A model generated the notes under the pieces. The model had not been told where the DNA came from and made no database searches. It saw nothing but the letters and a program-made list of their open reading frames with translations. Shown here one piece after another: positions 7,536 to 14,918 of a stretch of DNA of 34,230 bases (position 1 is its first letter; every line of letters starts with the position of its first letter). Made by a program: the position numbers and the translations under genes. The stretch is from Bradyrhizobium sp. S69 (GTDB lineage: Bacteria; Pseudomonadota; Alphaproteobacteria; Rhizobiales; Xanthobacteraceae), in NCBI RefSeq assembly GCF_009766005.1, contig NZ_LMUK01000050.1, positions 1 to 34,230 of the forward strand, written 5' to 3'.

Positions 7536-8813
7536 TTACGCGACGCCCTGCTTTGCCCGCAATCTGTTGATGATCGGCGATAGCAACGAACGCTGCGGCT
7601 TCTTGACGTCGCTGCGGCCCGTCAGCCGTCGCGCGATCTGCAGAAACATCTTGGCGAGGCGATGATTGGCGGAGATTTCGGCGATCATCTGGCCGTTGTT
7701 GGCGGCCATGCCGAACATTCGCGAATCGAACGGGATCGAAGCGATCGGCTGGGTCTCGACGGTCTTGACGAATCCGCTCGCAGCAATCTCCGGCCGCCTC
7801 GGCATGCCGACCTGATTGAGACAATACAGCGGCATGCGGTCGTTGGGTCGCTGCGCTTTCAGCAGGTTCAACATGTTCTTGGTATTGCGCAGATTGGCGA
7901 GGTCCGGCTCGGCCACGACCAGGATGTCGTCGGCGCCGATCAATGCCCGCCTTGTCCATCCCGACCATTGGTGCGGAACGTCCAGCACGATGCAGGGCGT
8001 CGTCATGCGCAACGTATCGAAGATCGAATCGAACGCCTCGGTGCCGAAATCGTAAACCCGTTCGAGCGATGCCGGCGCCGCGAGTAGGCTGAGGCGGTCG
8101 GTGCGTTTCGCGAGCAGGCGGTCGATCACCGCGGTATCGAGCCGGTCGGCCGAGAACACCGCATTGGCGATGCCCTGCAACGGGTCCTGATTGTAGTTGA
8201 GGCCGGCGGTGCCGAAGGCGAGGTCGAGATCGATGACCACGGAATCCAGCGCGAGGTCCCGCGCGATCGCCCAGGCCACATTATGCGCGACGGTCGATGC
8301 GCCGACGCCGCCTTTGGCGCCGACGACGGCGATGATGCGGCCGGCGGTTACCGCCTCCGATGCCGAGAACAGGCTGCAGATCGAACGCACCACGTCGAGA
8401 GTCTCGACCGGCCCAACGACGTAGTCGTTGACGCCGCGACGCACCAACTCGCGATAGGGTACGCTATCGTTGACATGGCCGATCACGACGACGCGGGTTC
8501 CGGCATCGCACACGGTGGCGAGTTCATCGAGGTTGGCCAGAATGTCGCCGTTGCCCTCGGTTTCCAGGATGATCACGTTCGGCGTGGGCACCGTGTGGTA
8601 GGTCTCGATGGCAGCCGCCATGCCGCCCATTTGAACCGAGAGATGGGCCTTGGCCAGGCGACGGTCTTCGCCCGCCGCGCGCGCCGCGGTGGCGGTTCGT
8701 TCGGTTTCGCAAAACGCCTGCACCGACACCCTTGGTGCGGGAGCGATGTAATCGTCCGCGCTGCGGGTGCCGTCCGGCTCTTCCTTGGAATTCTGACTGG
8801 CGTGACTGATCAT
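7536..8813 (-). CDS. cpaE: Tad pilus assembly protein CpaE/TadZ (ParA/MinD-like ATPase)
   Basis: 425 aa. An atypical receiver-like N-terminal domain (about 55-150, with VIILETEGNGD and VRRGVNDYVVGPV) is followed by a ParA/MinD-type ATPase with a deviant Walker A, GAKGGVGAST (about 165-174), and VVIDLDLAFG (192-201). This layout is that of CpaE/TadZ proteins, which position the Tad pilus machine in the cell. The ATG overlaps the cpaD stop in an ATGA arrangement, indicating translational coupling. In most Tad loci cpaF (the secretion ATPase) follows cpaE; here the next gene is the convergent TPR lipoprotein gene, so the operon ends at cpaE. Confidence 0.93.
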   Translation of the reverse strand: MISHASQNSKEEPDGTRSADDYIAPAPRVSVQAFCETERTATAARAAGEDRRLAKAHLSVQMGGMAAAIETYHTVPTPNVIILETEGNGDILANLDELATVCDAGTRVVVIGHVNDSVPYRELVRRGVNDYVVGPVETLDVVRSICSLFSASEAVTAGRIIAVVGAKGGVGASTVAHNVAWAIARDLALDSVVIDLDLAFGTAGLNYNQDPLQGIANAVFSADRLDTAVIDRLLAKRTDRLSLLAAPASLERVYDFGTEAFDSIFDTLRMTTPCIVLDVPHQWSGWTRRALIGADDILVVAEPDLANLRNTKNMLNLLKAQRPNDRMPLYCLNQVGMPRRPEIAASGFVKTVETQPIASIPFDSRMFGMAANNGQMIAEISANHRLAKMFLQIARRLTGRSDVKKPQRSLLSPIINRLRAKQGVA

Positions 8814-9550
8814 TTGCCTGCGTCGCTGAGTTTGGCCTTCTCGCTATCGGGATAAGTGGTCGCGGTCGCGGTACCCTTGCGATATTTTTCGAAAGCCTCG
8901 GTGCGATGCGCGGTGTAGGTCGCGCTTTCGGTCCGCGGCTGGACGAGATCCGACGGGTTGTCGACCATTGCCGCCATGTTGCGTTGATAGGCGCAACCGA
9001 AATTGTAGTATTCCTTGTTCTCGGTATAGCCGGGGTTTGAGATCGACGGCCCGAGATCCGCGGGCCACACGCCGCAGGGCCCGGCGGTCGCCGAGATCTT
9101 CGAATAATTCAGCCGGATCGTTGCCAGGAGGCGCGGGTCGTCCGGGTGATAGCGATGCACCGTGATGCCATGCGAGGGCACACCGACCGCCGTCAGCAGC
9201 GATCGAATTTCGCGAAGCGTATCCGCGGCCGACGCCGCGTTCGGCGTATCGACCGGCACATCGGCGACGATCCCGCCGGTGCCTTCGCGGCGCCAGGTCT
9301 GGGCCAGCCCGATCACGTCGGCGCGTTGCGATGCCGACAGGCCGCCGCGCGCATGGCCGACGAAGATCACGACCGACTGCTCCGCTTCCTGAAGCGCGAT
9401 CGGATGGCGTTGACGGTAGTCGTCGGGAACGCTCGCGGTCACGACTTCTCCGCCGGTATTGGTGCACGCCCCCAGTGCGACGGAAAGGCCAACCAGCGCG
9501 CCCAGCAGGCACAGCGCCCGATAGCGATCAATCGGTGTTCTCGTGGTCAT
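8810..9550 (-). CDS. cpaD: Tad pilus assembly lipoprotein CpaD
   Basis: 246 aa. The signal sequence ends in ALGAC, so lipidation is expected at Cys29. The remainder matches CpaD: an early HPIALQEAEQS segment, a mid-protein GITVHRYHPDD, and a CGVWPADLG/FGCAYQRNMAAMV region with conserved cysteines. CpaD is a periplasmic or outer-membrane-associated component of the Tad machine that works with the CpaC secretin. The ATG at 9550 is preceded by GAGGACG and directly starts the lipoprotein signal; a start 71 codons upstream would overlap the cpaC end and is rejected. It lies 40 nt after cpaC and overlaps cpaE by 4 nt. Confidence 0.92.
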   Translation of the reverse strand: MTTRTPIDRYRALCLLGALVGLSVALGACTNTGGEVVTASVPDDYRQRHPIALQEAEQSVVIFVGHARGGLSASQRADVIGLAQTWRREGTGGIVADVPVDTPNAASAADTLREIRSLLTAVGVPSHGITVHRYHPDDPRLLATIRLNYSKISATAGPCGVWPADLGPSISNPGYTENKEYYNFGCAYQRNMAAMVDNPSDLVQPRTESATYTAHRTEAFEKYRKGTATATTYPDSEKAKLSDAGK

Positions 9551-9590
9551 CGTTTTCGTCCTCGTCCCGTGTCGGCCGGGCCATTCCGTC

Positions 9591-11051
9591 TCAGTCGGTG
9601 ATAAAGCCAAAATTCCACTGGGAGCCCGCGACCTGTTCGGGACGGCCGGAAACGCCATAAATTCGATTGATGCGGGCCAGCAACGCCGATTGGGCATCGG
9701 AGGCGGGCGCAAACCCGTCATCCGGGCGCGACAATTCTTTCTGGGCAACCGCCCGAACCACATAGGGCGTCACCAGAACCATCAGTTCGGTCTGGTTGTT
9801 GACGAAGTCCTGGCTTCTGAAGAGCTGTCCAAGGATCGGCAATTGGTCTGCGCCGGGCATTCCGTTGACGGCCTGCTTGGTTTGCTCCTGGATCAGGCCG
9901 GCCATCGCCATCGAGCCGCCCGACGGGAGCTCCAGCGTGGTTTCGGCGCGGCGGGTCTTGATCGAAGGGATCGTGACGCCGTTGAGATTGACGGAATTGT
10001 CTTGCGAGATTTCGGATACTTCGGTCATCACCCGCAGGCTGATCTTGCCCTCATCGAGCACGACCGGCGTAAAGTTGAGCGAGATGCCGAACTTCTTGTA
10101 GGCGACCGAAAGCTGGCATTGCTGCGCGGTGCTGGTCGTTGTCGTCGGCTGGCAGGTGTAGCCCGCGGGAACCGGAAATTCGCCGCCGGCGATAAAGGTC
10201 GCGGACTCACCCGAGATCGCCGTGAGGTTCGGTTCGGCCAGCGTTCGTACCACGCCGGCACTTTCCATCGCTCGCAAGGTGGCCTGGACCGACGGGTTGG
10301 AGCCGAACGCGCCGGTCACCGCGTTGCCGGCCACCAGCGGCGTATTGTTCGCGGTGAACGGGTTCGAATTGTTGAAGGTGACGACCGAGTTGCCGTAATT
10401 CAGTTTGGCGCTGAGATCGATGCCCATCTGCTTGATGATCGAACGCGAGACTTCGGCGACGGTGACTTTCAACATCACCTGGTCACGGCTGCGGACGGCG
10501 ATGTTGTTGACGACCTTGTCGGCGTCCCCGACCAGCCGCTTGGCAAGATCGCCCGCCTGTTGCGCTTCGAGCGGACTAGACACTGAACCGGTCATCACCA
10601 CGCCGTCGCCGAGGCCTTCGATCCTGATCTCGGCGTTCGGCACCGTCTGCTTCAAGGCGGCGCGGATGCCGTTGAGATCGCGCGTGACGGCGATGTCATA
10701 GGCGGCGATCTGCTGGCCGTCGGAATCGAAGAACACGATGTTGGTCTGGCCAACCTCCGCGCCGATCACATAGGCGCGCTGCGACGAATGGACGACGGCG
10801 TTCGCGACCTTGGGATTGGCGACCAGCACGTCCTTGACGTCGCGCGGCAAATCGAGAACCACGGATTTGCCGATGCCGAGCGAAAGAAAGCGTGTCTTCT
10901 GCGAGCTACCGGTGGTGATCTCCGCGGCGCCGGAACGGCTCGGCGTAACGGGCAGCAGGGCGAGGCTCAGCGTCAGCACAGCGACGGTCGGGAACGACAC
11001 GAGACGGACCACAAAGGCCGGCATCCTCCGCTGATTTTCCCTGCAGTTCAT
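9591..11051 (-). CDS. cpaC: Tad pilus outer-membrane secretin CpaC/RcpA
   Basis: About 486 aa. A signal peptide (about 1-43) precedes a pilus-assembly N-terminal domain (about 50-130, with GKSVVLDLPRDVKDVLVANP), a BON-like segment (about 130-195), and a C-terminal secretin domain. The latter has VKVTVAEVSRSII-like, ATLRAMESAGVVRTLAEPNL and GMPGADQLPILGQLFRS stretches typical of type II/Tad secretins. It forms the outer-membrane channel for the Flp pilus. The ATG at 11051 is preceded by GAGGACG. An in-frame GTG at 11072 is an alternative; it lies within a 17-bp tandem duplication that includes the cpaB stop. Confidence 0.93.
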   Translation of the reverse strand: MNCRENQRRMPAFVVRLVSFPTVAVLTLSLALLPVTPSRSGAAEITTGSSQKTRFLSLGIGKSVVLDLPRDVKDVLVANPKVANAVVHSSQRAYVIGAEVGQTNIVFFDSDGQQIAAYDIAVTRDLNGIRAALKQTVPNAEIRIEGLGDGVVMTGSVSSPLEAQQAGDLAKRLVGDADKVVNNIAVRSRDQVMLKVTVAEVSRSIIKQMGIDLSAKLNYGNSVVTFNNSNPFTANNTPLVAGNAVTGAFGSNPSVQATLRAMESAGVVRTLAEPNLTAISGESATFIAGGEFPVPAGYTCQPTTTTSTAQQCQLSVAYKKFGISLNFTPVVLDEGKISLRVMTEVSEISQDNSVNLNGVTIPSIKTRRAETTLELPSGGSMAMAGLIQEQTKQAVNGMPGADQLPILGQLFRSQDFVNNQTELMVLVTPYVVRAVAQKELSRPDDGFAPASDAQSALLARINRIYGVSGRPEQVAGSQWNFGFITD

Positions 11052-11063
11052 GTCGGTCGTCCT

Positions 11064-11097
11064 CTTGGTCACTTCTGTGTCTTGGTTATTTCTGTGT
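11064..11097. repeat. 17-bp tandem duplication at the cpaB-cpaC junction
   Basis: Two adjacent 17-nt units (11064-11080 and 11081-11097) differ at two positions. On the coding (minus) strand they read ACACAGAAATAACCAAG then ACACAGAAGTGACCAAG. The first holds the cpaB TAA stop. The second carries TGA at the corresponding place, which overlaps the possible GTG start of cpaC. Confidence 0.85.
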
Positions 11098-11892
11098 TGT
11101 CGTCGGCGACGAGACGCCGTAGCGGATCACGTTGATGGTGTCGCCGCGCTTTGCGGTCTGCTCGTCGGCCTTGCTTGCGACGGCGTTGATGTCGGCGATG
11201 CTGCGCAACGCCAGCGACAGCGAGCCGCTCTGGCGCGCGCGGGCGAGCGTCTCGGTCTGCTCGGGCTTTAATTCGAGCGTCACCGTCCTGCCGACCACGG
11301 CGTTCTGTCCGTCTTTTTCCTTCGGCGCCTGGTCGATCGCGAGAACGCGAATGTTAGTCAGGATGATTTCCGAGTTGACGATGTCGGTCATGCCGGCGCG
11401 ACTGTCCGGATTCTTCTCATGCTTCGAAAGAATGACGTCGACCCGGTCGTTGGGCAGGATAAAGCCGCCGGCCGCGGTCTCCGGCGTGATTTCGGTGGAG
11501 ATGGCGCGCATGCCGGTCGGCAGGATCGCCGCCATGAAGCCCGACCCGTCGGCCCTCACCAGCTTCAGCTCGCGGATCGGCTCGCCGGCGATGAAGGGAG
11601 CGCGCGCGATCGAGCCGGCGATCTGGGTCGTTGCCTCGGGCCGTTCGTTGCGGCGGATGAAGCTGTTGCTGGCGGTCGCCGCCGGCCAGGTCTGCCATTG
11701 CAGATCCTCCGGCTTGACCGATTGGCCGAGGCCGATGTCGGATTTCGCGACGAGAACGTCCACGGTCGGCAGTTGCACAGCCTGTTGGGCCGGTGCGGAC
11801 CTGTTGTCGGGCCCGACGCCGCTTGCCAGATACGCCGCGATGGCGCCGGCGCCGAGCGCGATGATCAGGACGATGATGCGCGCGGTATACAT
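11086..11892 (-). CDS. cpaB: Tad pilus assembly protein CpaB/RcpC
   Basis: 268 aa. A single N-terminal membrane segment (about 5-24, RIIVLIIALGAGAIAAYLA) is followed by a SAF domain (about 43-105, with VLVAKSDIGLGQSVKPEDLQ) and an RcpC-type C-terminal region (LPTGMRAISTEI, GGFILPNDRVDVIL). CpaB/RcpC is a periplasmic, peptidoglycan-side component of the Tad apparatus needed for pilus assembly. It is first in the cpaBCDE series, so the operon promoter should lie upstream of 11892, but the start has only a weak ribosome binding site and no clear promoter was seen. Pilin (flp) and prepilin peptidase (cpaA) genes usually found upstream are not present in the window. Confidence 0.93.
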   Translation of the reverse strand: MYTARIIVLIIALGAGAIAAYLASGVGPDNRSAPAQQAVQLPTVDVLVAKSDIGLGQSVKPEDLQWQTWPAATASNSFIRRNERPEATTQIAGSIARAPFIAGEPIRELKLVRADGSGFMAAILPTGMRAISTEITPETAAGGFILPNDRVDVILSKHEKNPDSRAGMTDIVNSEIILTNIRVLAIDQAPKEKDGQNAVVGRTVTLELKPEQTETLARARQSGSLSLALRSIADINAVASKADEQTAKRGDTINVIRYGVSSPTTTQK

Positions 11893-12231
11893 ACGCTTTA
11901 CGATCTACTCTTACGCCAGAAGCCTGAGCTGCTTGGTGACAGCTTCAGCCCTATCCCTCCTTATGACTAAGCAGCAAAAGTATAAGCGAGCTTGAGGAGC
12001 GCGGCGTTTTAGTAAAGCTATGCAGGGATTTATCGGCATGGTGAACGGAGCGTTATCGTTCGAAAACAAATCCGCGGTTCTTAAATCGAGCCCGGCGCTG
12101 GTTGGCCGCGTACCGGCAGCGCGTTGCAGCGGGTGTGACGATACGGGCATGCATATAGAAGTCGCGCAGCGCGCCGGGATCGACGGCAATGCCGATATCT
12201 TCGGGACGTCGCTTCGCGAAGCGAGTTGGAC
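11893..12231. other. Intergenic region upstream of cpaB
   Basis: About 339 nt between the gshB stop and the cpaB start, both minus strand. It must contain the cpa promoter. It includes a locally AT-rich part (11960-12060) and the 16-bp palindrome at 12209-12224 near the gshB end. No pilin-like or other credible ORF is visible; a possible 92-codon minus-strand frame has no protein-like features. Confidence 0.5.
12209..12224. repeat. Perfect 16-bp palindrome after gshB
   Basis: TCGCTTCGCGAAGCGA reads the same on both strands. It begins about 8 nt beyond the gshB stop codon, so in RNA it could fold into a hairpin with a tight loop. There is no T run, so a terminator role is uncertain; a protein-binding site is the alternative. 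Confidence 0.6.
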
Positions 12232-13179
12232 TTATGCTTTTGCGCGCTTCGCCTCGATGGTGTCCCAGATCTTGGCGGCGACATCCGGACCGCCGAGCCG
12301 GGCGATGGCGCGGATGCCGGTCGGCGAGGTCACGTTGATCTCGGTGAGGTTGCCGTCGATCACGTCGATGCCGACGAACAACAGGCCGCGCTCGCGCAAA
12401 TGCGGGGCCAGCGTGGCGCAGATCTCGCGCTCGCGCGCCGACAGCTCGGTAGCCTGCGCGGCGCCGCCGCGCACCATGTTGGAACGCAGGTCGTCCGGCG
12501 CCGGCACGCGATTGACCGCGCCGGCGAATTCGCCGTCGACCAGGATAATGCGCTTGTCGCCGTGCTTGACCTCGGGGAGGAAGCGCTGGATCACCCAGGG
12601 CTCCCTGAACGTCACCGAAAACATATCGAACAGCGAGCCGAAATTCATGTCCTGCGGCATCACCCGAAACACCGCGGCGCCGCCATGGCCGTGCAGCGGC
12701 TTCATCACCACCGCACCGTGCTCGTCTCGAAACGCGTTGATCTCGTCGAGGTCGCGCGAGATCAATGTCGGCGGCATCAGATGCGGAAAGTCCATCACGA
12801 AGATCTTTTCCGGCGCGTTGCGCACGCTGGCCGGGTCGTTCACCACCAGCGTCTTGGGGTGCAGGCGTTCGAGCAAATGCGTCGAGGTGATGTAGGCGAG
12901 ATCGAATGGCGGATCCTGCCGCAGCAGGATCACGTCGAATGCCGCGAGCGGCTCGCGCTTCGGTTCGCCCAGGGTAAAATGATCGCCGGCCTCGTCGCGC
13001 ACGGTCAGTACCTGAACCGGTGCCACTACCTCTTCGCCGCGCAGCGACAGCTTGTCCGGGGTGTAGTAAGACAATGCATGGCCGCGCTTCTGCGCCTCCA
13101 GCAGCAGCGCGAAGGTTGAATCGCCGCGAATATTGATACGCGCGATGGGGTCCATCTGGACGGCGACATTCAGTTTCAT
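12232..13179 (-). CDS. gshB: Glutathione synthetase
   Basis: 315 aa, standard length. It catalyses ATP-dependent addition of glycine to gamma-glutamylcysteine, the last step of glutathione synthesis, in the cytoplasm. The N-terminal domain begins MKLNVAVQMDPIARIN and includes LRQDPPFDLAYI (about 86-97). The ATP-grasp part has KPLHGHGG (160-167), GDKRIILVDGEF (207-218) and the Mg/ATP segment INVTSPTG (281-288). It is the last gene of the minus-strand series rsmI-yraN-gshB, with 27 nt between the yraN stop and its ATG. Nothing unusual is visible. Confidence 0.97.
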   Translation of the reverse strand: MKLNVAVQMDPIARINIRGDSTFALLLEAQKRGHALSYYTPDKLSLRGEEVVAPVQVLTVRDEAGDHFTLGEPKREPLAAFDVILLRQDPPFDLAYITSTHLLERLHPKTLVVNDPASVRNAPEKIFVMDFPHLMPPTLISRDLDEINAFRDEHGAVVMKPLHGHGGAAVFRVMPQDMNFGSLFDMFSVTFREPWVIQRFLPEVKHGDKRIILVDGEFAGAVNRVPAPDDLRSNMVRGGAAQATELSAREREICATLAPHLRERGLLFVGIDVIDGNLTEINVTSPTGIRAIARLGGPDVAAKIWDTIEAKRAKA

Positions 13180-13206
13180 GGGTTGGTCCGCGGGGTTGGT
13201 GGGTCT

Positions 13207-13623
13207 TCAGGTGCTGGCGTCGAATGCTGCTAACAGATGGCGCGGCAGACGTCGCGGCGCAATCAGCATGGCATCGAAACGCAGCTCGAATTCGGCATGT
13301 TCGGGATGCGCCATCAGCCAGGCTTGGGCGGCATCGATGATCCGCCGCTGCTGGCGTTGCGTCACCGCATAGGCGGCGTCATCGAGCGTGGCGCGGGCCT
13401 TGACCTCGACGAACGCGACGACGTTACGGCGCCGCGCCACCAGGTCGATCTCGCCATAGGGGGTTCGAAAACGTTTGGCGAGGATGCGATAGCCCTTGGC
13501 CATCAGGAAAGCGGCGGCGCGGGCTTCGGCGGACAGCCCGGTGCGAAACGCCGCCACGCGCTCCGGCGCCGCTGTCTTCGCGGCCGCTGGCTTGGCCCCA
13601 CCGATGTCCTCAGCCTTTGTCAT
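13207..13623 (-). CDS. yraN: YraN-family (UPF0102) nuclease-fold protein
   Basis: 138 aa. After an Ala/Lys-rich N-terminus (about 1-25) the conserved UPF0102 core follows, with YRILAKRFRTPYGEIDLVA and FVEVKAR. Residues E58, D60, E73 and K75 form the E-x-D...E-x-K signature of PD-(D/E)xK nuclease folds. No activity is established for the family in general. The chosen ATG overlaps the rsmI stop by 14 nt. Longer readings up to 13710 run through a Lys-rich low-complexity stretch inside rsmI and are less likely. The order rsmI-yraN is conserved in many proteobacteria. Confidence 0.88.
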   Translation of the reverse strand: MTKAEDIGGAKPAAAKTAAPERVAAFRTGLSAEARAAAFLMAKGYRILAKRFRTPYGEIDLVARRRNVVAFVEVKARATLDDAAYAVTQRQQRRIIDAAQAWLMAHPEHAEFELRFDAMLIAPRRLPRHLLAAFDAST

Positions 13624-14608
13624 CGTCACCGTTATCTTGGCCGACTTGGCGATCTTCGCTATCTTGGTCTTCCGCATCGCGCCGCTTGGACAGCTCCAGC
13701 GCGCGGGCATAGATCTCGCGGCGGGGCCGTCCCGACAATTCGACCGCGTGCGCCACCGCGTCCTTGAGGCTGTCGCGTTCGAGTGAGGTGAGCAACAGCT
13801 GGTCGAGCTGATCGGCGGCCATGACCGCGGTGCCCGCCGGCGGGCCGATCACCAGCACGAATTCGCCGCGCGTCTCCAGCGTATCGGCCGATCGCGCCAG
13901 GTGCGACACCGGTCCGCGCTTGATGTCCTCGTGCAGTTTTGTCATCTCGCGGCAGATCGCGGCGTCACGGTCGCCCAGGATGGCCGCCAGATCGGCCAGC
14001 GTGTCCTGCACGCGGCTGCCGGATTCGAACATCACCAGCGTGGCGTCGATCCGCGCCAGTTCGGTCAGCCGGGTCCGGCGCGCGGTCTGCTTGTGGGGCA
14101 GAAAGCCCTCGAAGAAAAACCGGTCGGTCGGCAGCGCCGCCACCGACAGCGCCGCCAGCACCGAGGATGGCCCCGGCAGCGCGATCACGGCATGACCGGC
14201 GGCACAGACCTCGCGGACCAGCTTGAAGCCCGGATCGGAAATCAGCGGAGTCCCGGCATCGGAAACCAGCGCGATCGAAGCGCCCTGCGCCAGCCGTTGC
14301 AGGATCTTGGGCCGCGCCAGCGTGGCGTTGTGTTCGTGATAGGACGTCAGTTGCGCGGTGATCCCGTAGCGCTCGGTCAGCCGCCGCGTCATGCGGGTAT
14401 CTTCGCAGGCGATCATGTCGACCGCGGCCAGGGTTTCCAGCGCCCGTAGCGTGATGTCGCCGAGATTGCCGATCGGGGTCGCCACCAGATGAAGCCCGGG
14501 TGCTGCTTTCGGCGCAGTCAGGAGATGGGGACCGATGGCAAAGGTCCTGCCGGCAGAACCCTCGGCGTCTTCCGATCCCACAATGGAGGTAGCTTTTGCG
14601 CGCATCAT
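13610..14608 (-). CDS. rsmI: 16S rRNA (cytidine-1402 2'-O)-methyltransferase RsmI
   Basis: 332 aa. It transfers a methyl group from S-adenosylmethionine to the ribose of C1402 in 16S rRNA. Family landmarks are LVATPIGNLGDITLRALETL (about 41-60), CEDTR (68-72), YHEHN (90-94) and SDAGTPLISDPG (116-127), characteristic of the tetrapyrrole-methylase fold. It starts with two consecutive ATGs (14608 and 14605). The C-terminal roughly 22 residues form a highly acidic tail (KRRDAEDQDSED..., ending DNGDDDKG) encoded partly by four tandem 9-mers. The tail is beyond the conserved domain and probably lineage-specific. The gene overlaps yraN and is divergent from the LpoA-like lipoprotein gene. Confidence 0.95.
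   Translation of the reverse strand: MMRAKATSIVGSEDAEGSAGRTFAIGPHLLTAPKAAPGLHLVATPIGNLGDITLRALETLAAVDMIACEDTRMTRRLTERYGITAQLTSYHEHNATLARPKILQRLAQGASIALVSDAGTPLISDPGFKLVREVCAAGHAVIALPGPSSVLAALSVAALPTDRFFFEGFLPHKQTARRTRLTELARIDATLVMFESGSRVQDTLADLAAILGDRDAAICREMTKLHEDIKRGPVSHLARSADTLETRGEFVLVIGPPAGTAVMAADQLDQLLLTSLERDSLKDAVAHAVELSGRPRREIYARALELSKRRDAEDQDSEDRQVGQDNGDDDKG
13630..13665. repeat. Four tandem 9-bp units in the rsmI tail
   Basis: On the coding strand the units are AAGATAGCG, AAGATCGCC, AAGTCGGCC and AAGATAACG. They are in frame and encode part of the acidic RsmI tail, and lie just upstream of the yraN start. Confidence 0.75.
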
Positions 14609-14617
14609 ACCAATCTA

Positions 14618-14675
14618 TAGCGTTTTCGAGCGAAGTGGGCACCGGTTCGCGTGAAGAAAACGCGTCAAAACAAAA
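14618..14675. repeat. Dispersed repeat with GCGTTTTC/GAAAACGC arms, copy 2
   Basis: GCGTTTTC (14620-14627) and GAAAACGC (14656-14663) enclose a 28-nt centre and are followed by GTCAAAACAAAAGACTAGAGC. The outer parts match the copy at 3225-3270, whose centre is shorter, so the two are related intergenic repeats. Confidence 0.75.
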
Positions 14676-14677
14676 GA

Positions 14678-14720
14678 CTAGAGCCCCGTTCCGATTCTAT
14701 CGGAACGGAATAGGCTCTAG
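14678..14720. repeat. Long imperfect hairpin (CTAGAGCC...GGCTCTAG)
   Basis: The outer arms CTAGAGCC (14678-14685) and GGCTCTAG (14713-14720) and the inner arms CGTTCCGAT and ATCGGAACG form a nearly continuous stem around a 3-nt loop, with a small bulge on the right arm. It adjoins the GCGTTTTC repeat and may be part of one composite intergenic element. Confidence 0.75.
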
Positions 14721-14918
14721 AGGGGACGCGGCACTTGCGCCACAGCGGGGTGGAGCCGTTGTTGAAGGGACGGTTTCCTGCAACCGGCGTCAGGTCGCAG
14801 GGTCATAATCCTTTTGTTTTGGTTAACTATTCGCCGACAATATGCCTGAATCCACCCGCCTTGATCGTCGACAGGGTGACGTTCTGGCCGGTTTCGGTCG
14901 GTCAAGAGAAGAGAAGTG

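Larger units (their letters stand above)
14609..14915. other. Divergent promoter region of rsmI and the LpoA-like gene, filled with repeats
   Basis: About 307 nt. The half nearer rsmI holds a dispersed repeat (14618-14675) followed by the hairpin at 14678-14720. The half nearer the lipoprotein gene is locally AT-rich (14805-14830, CCTTTTGTTTTGGTTAAC) and is the likely promoter area. No ORF or RNA gene recognised. Confidence 0.5.

Noticed and set aside
9551..9763. Extended cpaD start 71 codons upstream
   Set aside because: It would run into cpaC and precede the lipoprotein signal, which must be N-terminal.
11911..12189. Possible small gene upstream of cpaB (92 codons), considered as a pilin
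   Set aside because: No prepilin cleavage site or hydrophobic pilin helix, and no ribosome binding site.
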